Shown piece by piece: positions 43,628-51,100 of a DNA stretch of 64,000 nt; the first letter of the stretch is position 1, and each line of letters starts with the position of its first letter. The DNA lies in the NCBI GenBank assembly GCA_050013875.1, contig JBEKEK010000051.1, positions 10,353 through 74,352 on the forward strand, read 5' to 3'. The notes beneath the pieces are model-generated. The model worked only from the letters and a program-made list of their open reading frames with translations. It was not told the origin of the DNA and did no database searches. The translations under genes and the position numbers were made by a program. The DNA comes from Trebonia sp050013875. GTDB taxonomy: Bacteria > Actinomycetota > Actinomycetes > Streptosporangiales > Streptosporangiaceae.

Positions 43628-46600
43628 TTACCCGATGGTGTAGCTGTAGGGGAAGGCGGCCACGTCGCTGCCCTCCGGTGATTGTCCGGCCACTTCGTCG
43701 AAGCTCAGGTCGGCGGAGATGAACGACGAGTCGGCGACGTAGAGGGTTCCGGTCACCGTGCTCCCTGGCTTGCCCGTCGGCGTGATCGTCACCGGGATGT
43801 ACACGCCCTGGCCGGGGTTGACCACGTAGGGCGTGAACGGCGTCGCGGGGGTGGTGCTGCCGAGCCAGAGGTCCCCGGTCGGGCTGCTGACGGTCGGGTC
43901 AAACCCGGCGGTGGTCGCCGTCATCGACGTGCTTGCCGTCACATTCTCGGCCGCCTGCCGGCCGGCCGGGCCGACCAGGAACGGTGTGACGGTCCAGTCA
44001 CCCGCCCCGGTGCCCGGCGCCGAGTAGCCCGCGGTGGCGGTCTTCCCGGTCGACGAGATCACATCCGGGTCACCGTACGGATAGGTGAGGTCGAAGAACA
44101 GCGGAGCCGATGACGACGCCGTCGCCTTCAGTGCGGTCGTGTGCGACGGGACGAGGTATTCCGGCACCACGCCCGTCACGTCGGGCAGGGTCAGCGATGC
44201 GGTCGTCTGCGCGGCCAGGCCGAGCTTGACCTGGTCGCTCAGCCGGGCATCGAGGAAGTAGGCCTCAGGAGCGGTTCCTGTGTTCTCCACCAGCACATAG
44301 GCGTCGATCGGTATGCCCGCGGTCACGTGGCTGCCGTCCGGCAGGCCGGCCGTGCCGGCCGTGACCGGGGTGACGTTGAGGTTGACCGTGAACGGCTGGG
44401 CGACCGCGGTACCCGACACCGTGTTGTAGAAGTCGATGACCAGCGTCCACACCCCCTGGGCGGGGTCGATGACGTGCAGCTGGGTGCCGACCTCGGGCTT
44501 GACCTTGGTGGTTCCGGCCGTGGTGGTGGCGAGCAGCCCGTTGGACGCGGCCGAGACCGCGTTCCCGCCTGGGTTGACCAGTTCGGCGAACATCGTGTTG
44601 CCGGCGTTGCCGGTGTCGATTCCGGCATTCAGGGCGGGCAGCCCGGCCGGCAACTCGAACTGGTAGTAGGCGGTCTGCCCGGTGTTCGTCTCCCGGCCGT
44701 TTCCGCCGGTCAGGGTGCCAGTGAAGGTGGCTGAGGGTGCGGGCGTTGGCACCAGCGAGCGCAACGTGACCGGGATCGAGGTCACCGCGGCGAACGCCGG
44801 GGAGCCCGAACTGCGCGCGATGATCGAGCCGTCCTCGTCGCCGCCCCGCGATGGGGTGGCGACGGTCAGCGTGACGCTGCTCGAGGCGCCGGGCGCGAGG
44901 GTTACCGAGTTGGCCGACAGGCTTCCGAACGGCTGCCAGGTCGCGGTGCCCGCCTGGAACTGCGCGGGCACCGCCGGGCCGGTCCCGCTGGTGGCGATCA
45001 GCGCCGTCCACTTTCCCGTCGTCGGCTCGGCCACCTGGGCATTGCCGTAATTGCCGACGCCTTGCGGCAGGTTGTACTCGGCCAGATCGCCGTTGGGTGC
45101 GATCAGGCTGAGGTTGACCAGGCCGGCCAGCGCGACCGAGGCGTTCAGCCTGGCCTGCCCCTTGGCCACGTTGAAGGTGACCTCCGTGGTGTAATCCTTG
45201 CCGCTGGTCAGCGACAGGGACTTGGTCGAGACCGGCGTGTAGGCGGAGAGGGTCCGGCTGGACAGGCCGACCGTCAGGCTCCCCGTCCCGTCGTTGCTGA
45301 GCGTCTCCTCGAAATGCTCGGTGGTGCCCGGCTGGCCGACGGCGCTGAACTGGGTGGCGCTGTCGAGCAGGGCATGCCCGGCCCGCTTGCCCGCGTGATA
45401 CGAGGCGGCGGCCAGCACCGCCTGGTAGGCGTCGATCGTGCCCGCGCCCTGCTGGTCGGCCGGGGCGTTGATGTTCTGGGCGGTGGACACGATGATCTGC
45501 TTGACCACGGCCGGCGACGGGGTGCTGCCCCCGTGCGCCTTGCGGTAGGCCTGGATCACCAGGGCGGCGGTTCCGGCCGTCAGCGGTGCCGCCTCGCTGG
45601 TGCCGCCGGTGAGCTCGACCGAGGCGCCCTGGCCGGCGAAGTTGGTGCAGTCGGCGTACCTCGCCGGGTCCGGCGTGCACAGGGCCCAGTTCAGGTCGCC
45701 CGGCGCCACGACGTCAACGGTCGAGCCGTTCTGGGCGAAGCCGCCCGAGCTCAGGCCGCTGATGTTGTCGTCAAGCCAGCCCCGCACGCCGGGGGCGGTG
45801 ATGCCGCCGATCCCGCTCTGGGCATAGGCCCGGTACGTGGTCGATGCGCCCGCCGAGATGATGTGCGGGTCGGTCGCGGGAGAACCGATGGTGTCGGTCG
45901 GCCCGGCGTCGCCCGAGGACACCGTGATGGTCACGCCGGCCTTGACCGCGGCGTCGTTGACCAGTTCGGTCAGGTCGAGGCTGGCGGTGTCGGGGAAGGG
46001 GTTGTCGCCGAACGACTCGTTAATCACGTTCACGTGGTCGTGGCTGACCGCGTAGTTGATGGCCTCGAGGAAAACCGAGTCGTAGGCGTAGGCGGCCGAG
46101 CCGAACACGTTGAGCCCGACCAGGCTGGCGCCCGGCGCCACCCCGAGAATCCGGATCCGGCAGGCGCTGCTCAGCCCGGTGCCGAAGTCGGCCAGGTTGT
46201 AGACCTCCCTGCCTTGCGCGGCGATGGAGCTTGAGTCGAGGAACGCCTCGCCGCCATCGGTCGGTGCGTTGCTGCCGGTCCCGCTGAAGTCCTCGTAGTC
46301 GACGAAGACGTGCTGGCCGTTGGCCCGGATGAAGTCGGGGTTGCCGGGGTTGACGCCGTCGGCGATGAACGCCACCTTTACCCCCGCCCCGGTGTAGCCG
46401 AGCGCCTGGGCGGCGTCGCCCTTGCCCGACTGGGTGGCGGCGTGGATGTTCTCGATCGCCTCCGGGTCGAGTTGTCCCCGCTTGCCCGAGGTGCAGGCGC
46501 GAGGGAGCGGCTTGAAGCCGTCGGCCGTCGCGGCCGGGTGCGCGACGGCGACCGGGGAATTGCCCGCGACCGGGATCGGCCGGTCGGGGATCACCTCACT

Positions 46601-47026
46601 GACCGCGGGATTGGCCGCCAGGTACTTGGCCTCGCCCGCGGATACGGTGGCGGAGACGGCGTTGATCAGCGAGAAGCTCTTGACATCGAGCGCGTGCGTC
46701 TGGCTGAGCTGCGTCAGCACACCGCTCTGGGCCGACCTGACCGCGGCCGACCGTAGGGCCGTACCGCCCGGCGTGTCGGCGAGGCCGGGGAACTGGTTCC
46801 TGAGTACCACGATCACCTTGTCGGTGACGTTGGTCGAGAGCGCCTTAGCCTGCGCCGCGGTGAGCGGCGGCTGGCCCGCGGCAGGCTGGCCGGCCCGGGC
46901 CGCGGCCGCGGACGCGGTCTGCGCCTCAGCCGTCGCCGGCAGCGCGGCCGACGACATGGCCACCAAGGCGACCGGGGTCGCGATGGCGGCCCAGCGCAAA
47001 AGTCTCATGTATCTCATCTGACTCAT
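43628..47026 (-). CDS. Secreted S8/S53-like serine peptidase
   Basis: A large exported protein of about 1130 residues. An N-terminal signal peptide (RLLRWAAIATPVALVAMSSAALPATAEA) is followed by an inhibitor-like prodomain (about 60-150). The catalytic domain (about 190-520) has the S8 order VKVAFIADGVNPGNPDF, VAPGASLVGLNVFGS, then GGTSEAAPLTAG (Ser about 475) and QGAGTIDAYQAV. The usual HGTHVAG is absent. In its place is GGEAFLDSSSIAAQG (about 257-272), with E-x2-L-D as in sedolisins. The oxyanion block is SSGDAG (about 370) rather than AAGN. Beta-rich C-terminal domains (about 530-1130) follow. Start choice between ATG 47026, GTG 47044 and TTG 47059 is open. It is probably active outside the cell. 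Confidence 0.82.
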   Translation of the reverse strand: MSQMRYMRLLRWAAIATPVALVAMSSAALPATAEAQTASAAAARAGQPAAGQPPLTAAQAKALSTNVTDKVIVVLRNQFPGLADTPGGTALRSAAVRSAQSGVLTQLSQTHALDVKSFSLINAVSATVSAGEAKYLAANPAVSEVIPDRPIPVAGNSPVAVAHPAATADGFKPLPRACTSGKRGQLDPEAIENIHAATQSGKGDAAQALGYTGAGVKVAFIADGVNPGNPDFIRANGQHVFVDYEDFSGTGSNAPTDGGEAFLDSSSIAAQGREVYNLADFGTGLSSACRIRILGVAPGASLVGLNVFGSAAYAYDSVFLEAINYAVSHDHVNVINESFGDNPFPDTASLDLTELVNDAAVKAGVTITVSSGDAGPTDTIGSPATDPHIISAGASTTYRAYAQSGIGGITAPGVRGWLDDNISGLSSGGFAQNGSTVDVVAPGDLNWALCTPDPARYADCTNFAGQGASVELTGGTSEAAPLTAGTAALVIQAYRKAHGGSTPSPAVVKQIIVSTAQNINAPADQQGAGTIDAYQAVLAAASYHAGKRAGHALLDSATQFSAVGQPGTTEHFEETLSNDGTGSLTVGLSSRTLSAYTPVSTKSLSLTSGKDYTTEVTFNVAKGQARLNASVALAGLVNLSLIAPNGDLAEYNLPQGVGNYGNAQVAEPTTGKWTALIATSGTGPAVPAQFQAGTATWQPFGSLSANSVTLAPGASSSVTLTVATPSRGGDEDGSIIARSSGSPAFAAVTSIPVTLRSLVPTPAPSATFTGTLTGGNGRETNTGQTAYYQFELPAGLPALNAGIDTGNAGNTMFAELVNPGGNAVSAASNGLLATTTAGTTKVKPEVGTQLHVIDPAQGVWTLVIDFYNTVSGTAVAQPFTVNLNVTPVTAGTAGLPDGSHVTAGIPIDAYVLVENTGTAPEAYFLDARLSDQVKLGLAAQTTASLTLPDVTGVVPEYLVPSHTTALKATASSSAPLFFDLTYPYGDPDVISSTGKTATAGYSAPGTGAGDWTVTPFLVGPAGRQAAENVTASTSMTATTAGFDPTVSSPTGDLWLGSTTPATPFTPYVVNPGQGVYIPVTITPTGKPGSTVTGTLYVADSSFISADLSFDEVAGQSPEGSDVAAFPYSYTIG

Positions 47027-47172
47027 TTCTCGCAGGGTGCTCACTGGCCAGCCCGACAATCCTGCGCCGCTCAGACAACGATGTCCACGAGAAAACGATC
47101 ATGGCGCAACAGAAAGCGCCTATTCTCATGCCCCTGGCGGAAAGGTACGCCGGGAAAATACCGATGTGAAAC

Positions 47173-48082
47173 TTAGGCACCTGACCGTGGGCCGGTCTTG
47201 AGTCGGCGTTCGAGGTCTGTCGATGGTGCCCAGGAATAGCCTCGACCCAAACTGCCCCTCACGAGGAACCCCTGTTGCTCAAGGCCATGCGGGTCGCCGC
47301 GCGCAGTCTGTGCCGCCACGCCATGGCTCCTGCCGTGCGACGCGACGGTGTACTGCGCCTCAGGATGCTTGACGGCGTTCTCCAGAAGGGCCATTTGCCT
47401 GGGGTTGAACTGTTGAGAGACCGAGTTCAGGGACTGCCGTACCTGCCGAGCCGCGGCGACCTTCCGGTCTAGGTACTCATGCAGATCGCCAATCGCGCGC
47501 TGAGCGATCCGCAACTGATAAAGCACGAAGTAGGTGAGATCGCCCTCGTCTTGTTCGCTGTGCAAGAAGCTTCTAGCACAGCCGCTCAAGGCGCTCAGGA
47601 AGCTCGATAGCGATAGGGAGCACGTGCATGACCGCGCCGAAGTCGTCCCCGACCACCGTTACCGCGCCTTCCAGTTGGCTGGAAGTGATCGCCTCCTCGA
47701 TAAGTGAGTTGATCACGTATCGTTCTCGCATGGGTGCATCGGGTAGGACGGGTGCCGGCGTCCCGATGCGTCCGCTTGTCTGCTTATCGACCATTTCGAT
47801 CCCGCGCAGCACGTCGTCAGGCAGGGCGTAACTGAAATAATCTCCGCCCTTGGCCCGCAGCGGCAGAAAGCGCCGCATGGCGGCGCGCCGGATCTTGAGC
47901 GCAGCCCACCACTCCTCAGTGGTAAGTCCGGGCGGCGGCTGCCTGTTTCGCAGTTCGTCCCATGGCAAGTAGCGATCGGGGGTAGCGATGGCGGCGAGCA
48001 ACTGCTGCGAAAAGGCTGTGCTCTCTGTGCTCGTGAGGAGCGCGGCTAGGTCGATGGCCGGTGGTGGCTGGGGCCTCCGCAT
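47173..48082 (-). pseudogene. Fic-family gene, remnant with the catalytic core deleted
   Basis: The upstream frame (48082 down to 47573) is the N-terminal region of a Fic protein, ending with the inhibitory helix EEAITSSQLEGA (S/T-x3-E-G). It then jumps to FGAVMHVLPIAIELPERLERLC and stops. The second frame (47589 down to 47173, shifted by one) is the C-terminal region: CARSFLHSEQDEGDLTYFVLYQL and a winged helix with FNPRQMALLENAVKHP and SHGRSHGVAAQTARGD. The HPFxDGNGR active-site loop and the segment between the helix and the HVLP block, both expected in the family, are missing. Two deletions plus a frameshift explain the pattern. AMPylation activity is therefore lost. The second frame might still yield a small DNA-binding protein, which I consider unlikely. 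Confidence 0.82.
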
Positions 48083-48106
48083 CCTGTCCTGCTTATCTGG
48101 CTCGTA

Positions 48107-48152
48107 CTAGCAGTTAATTAGCTGCTAGTTGTTGCTCATTTAGCAGCTAAAT
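48107..48152 (-). promoter_or_regulatory. Clustered TAGC palindromes upstream of the Fic remnant
   Basis: CTAGCAG (48107-48113) and CTGCTAG (48122-48128) form a 7-bp dyad around TTAATTAG. A second dyad, ATTTAG-CAG-CTAAAT, lies at 48138-48152. Several copies of TAGC(A/T)G in an A/T-rich stretch suggest an operator plus promoter, perhaps bound by the winged helix once encoded by the Fic gene. Confidence 0.5.
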
Positions 48153-48188
48153 ACGATCCTTAGCGCCCCGGCTGGTGGGCCCGTCCCG

Positions 48189-51100
48189 TTAGCCGCGCAG
48201 GCGCAGGCCCCGCGGGGTCGCGCGGAAGCCGGCGGTGGACAGGGCCGCGGCGAGCGGGGAGTCGTGGACCGCGCCGCCGTCGGCCTTCTCGACCGTCATC
48301 CGGCCGAGCGCGCCGTCGCGCACGGCGGCGGCCAGTGCCTGGGCGGACGGCTGGAGCAGGGCCGGGTCGTCGGTCCAGGACAGCAGCGTCTTGCCGCCGC
48401 GCTCGACGTAGAGCACGAGTTCGCCGCCGAGCAAGACGACGACCGCCCCGGCCTTGCGGCCCGGCCGATGCGAGGTCGCGGTCTCCTCGGGCCGGGAGGG
48501 CCAGGGGAGGGCCGCCCCGTAGGGCTGGGCCGGGTCGCCCGCGGCGAGCACCACGGCCTGCCGGGAGCGGTCGGGGCGCGACGCCTTGGCCGCCGTGCCG
48601 GCCCGGGCGGGGGCTCCCGGCCAGTCCGGCTCGCTGTCTTCCGGTGCCTGCGCGGCGCCGTCGGAGTCCAGTTCGCCGGCCAGCGCGCGCATCCGGTCGA
48701 CCGCTCCTGGCAGCGCGAACTGCGCGGCGCCGAGTCCTTCCACGAAGTAGCCGCGACGGCACTGGCCGGTCTCCTCCATCGCCCGCAGCACCGGGTAGAC
48801 CGCGGCGAACCCGCCCGGTACCCGCTCGGCCGCGACGGCCCCCTTGGTGAGGACGCCGTGCCGTTCAAGCAGGGTGAGCGCGAGCGCGTGCGCCCGCATG
48901 GTGGCCGCCGCCCCGTCCGCCCCGTTGCCGCCGGTGATCCGGTCCGGCAATAGCGACCAACGGCCACCCGCGGTGGGCGGCCCGGTCCGCGACGGCATCG
49001 ACGGCCGCCGGGCCCGCCCGCCGTAGCCGCCGCCGTACCCGCTGGAGCGGCGCTGGGCCGGGCGCGGGTTGAACACGCCGGGCACCGCGGCGCCCCGCCC
49101 CGCCGCGCCGTACCCGCCCGCACCGCCGTACCCGTCCGCACCGCCGTACCCGCCCGCACCGCCGTACCCGCCCGCACCGCCGTACCCGTCCGCACCGACG
49201 TACCCGCCAGCACCGCCGTACCCGCCCGCCGCGCCGAACCCGCCCGCCCCGCCCTGCCCCAGGGCTGGCCCGCGGCGCGGCGCCGCCGGCCGGCGGACCA
49301 CCGTGCCGCCGCCGGACGTCACCACCCGCAGCGGCGCCAGCGTGTCGTTGGTCAGCAGCCCCGCCCAGACCAGGTCCCACACCGCCGAGACCAGATCGCC
49401 GTCGTCGACTGGGTGACCGTCGAGTACCGCCGCCACCCGGTCGCCGAGCATGCGGAAGAACAGCCCGCCGCCTCCTGCGAGCGCGGTCAGCACCGCTCCG
49501 TGCAGCGGCGTCATGGTCAGCTCGCCCGGCTCGGGCAGCAGCAGCGGTGCGGACTCAGCCGGGGCGAGCACCAGCCAGCCGTCACCGGTGCCCACCGTGC
49601 CGGCCCCGGCCCAGACCACCTCGCCCGCCGAGGTGAGCTCGTCGAGCAGCGCGGGGGAGTAGCCAGGAACCCGGCCGGGAAGCACCAGCGTCTCAAGCGC
49701 TGCCGCCGGCACCGGGGCGCCCGCCAGCCGCTCGACCGCTTCCAGGACGGCGCCCGCGTCCGCGCGCCGCCGCCAGCCGCCGCCGCCGCCCGGCCTGTCC
49801 TGCGCCTTGCCGCCGCCGGGCGGCCCGCTGAACCCCTCGATCCCGTGCCAGGCGGGCAGGAACCGGCCGAGCACCACCGGCGGCACCGGCTCGGCCTCCT
49901 TGCGCAACCGGGCCAGGCAACGCCGCCGCAGCATCCGCAGCACCCCGCTGTCGCACCACTGGGTGCCGTGCCGCGTGGTCAGGAACTCGCCCTCGGCGAT
50001 CCCCCGCCCGCCTCCCCCGCCCCCTGCACTGGCCGCGAGCCGCCGCAGCGCTGTCCCCACGACCGCGATCCCGAGCCCGTAACGCGACGCCACCTCATCG
50101 GCGGTGAACGGCCCGTGCATCCGCGCCCACCGTGCCACCAGGTCGCCCAGGGGGTCGATGACCGGCTCGGTGAACGCCTCGGGGATGCCGACAGGCAACG
50201 CCACCCCGAGCGCGTCGCGGAGCCGCCCGGCGTCCTCGATCGCGGCCCACATCTGCTCTCCGGCCACCCGCACGGAGATGGCGCGGCGTGCCGCGGCAAG
50301 CCCGTTGAGCCAGTCCGCCGCCGCCGCGGGCAGCACCGAACGCGCCGCCACCTCGGCCTCCGTCAGCGGCCCGGACGTGCGGAGCAGGTCGGCGACGGCC
50401 TCGGCGTCCCGGCAGCGGCGGCCCTCGGACAGGTGCTGCAGGTCGGCCTCGGTCTCCGCCACCACGGCCGGGTCGAGCAGCTCGCGCAGCCCCTCGGTGC
50501 CGAGCAGTTCCGCGAGCAGCGCCGGGTCAAGCGCGAGCGCCTGCGCGCGGCGCTCAGCCAGCGGCGCGTCGCCCTCGTACATGAACGCGCCGATGTAGCG
50601 GAAGAGCAGATTCCGGCCGAACGGGCTCGGGGTGGCCGTCTCCACCTCCACCATCCGTATCCGGCGGGCGGCCAGGTCGCGGAGCACCTCGGTCAGCGCC
50701 GGGACGTCGAACACGTCCTGCAGGCACTCCCTGACCGTCTCCAGCGTGATCGGGAACCCGGGGAACTGCGCCGCGATCTCAAGCAGCTGCGCGCTGCGCT
50801 GCCGCTGCTGCCAGAGCGGGGTGCGCCGTCCCGGCTGCCGCCGCGGCAGCAGCAGCGCCCGCGCCGCGCACTCGCGGAACCGGGAGGCGAACAGCGCGCT
50901 GCCGCCGACCTCGGCGGTGATGATGTCGCCGATCTCGTCCGGGTCGAGCAGCGCGACGCCGGCCGGCGGCGGCTCGTCGGAGTCGGGCACCCGGATGATG
51001 ATCCCGTCGTCGGTGTGCAGCGCCTGCACGTCCATCCCGCCGTAACGCTCGCGCAGCCGGGCGGTGATGGCCAGCGCCCACGGCGCGTGCACCCGGTCGC

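Noticed and set aside
47173..47589. Frame considered as an intact small DNA-binding gene.
   Set aside because: Its N-terminus begins mid-domain (CARSFLHSE) of the Fic family, so it is better read as the 3' part of the broken Fic gene.
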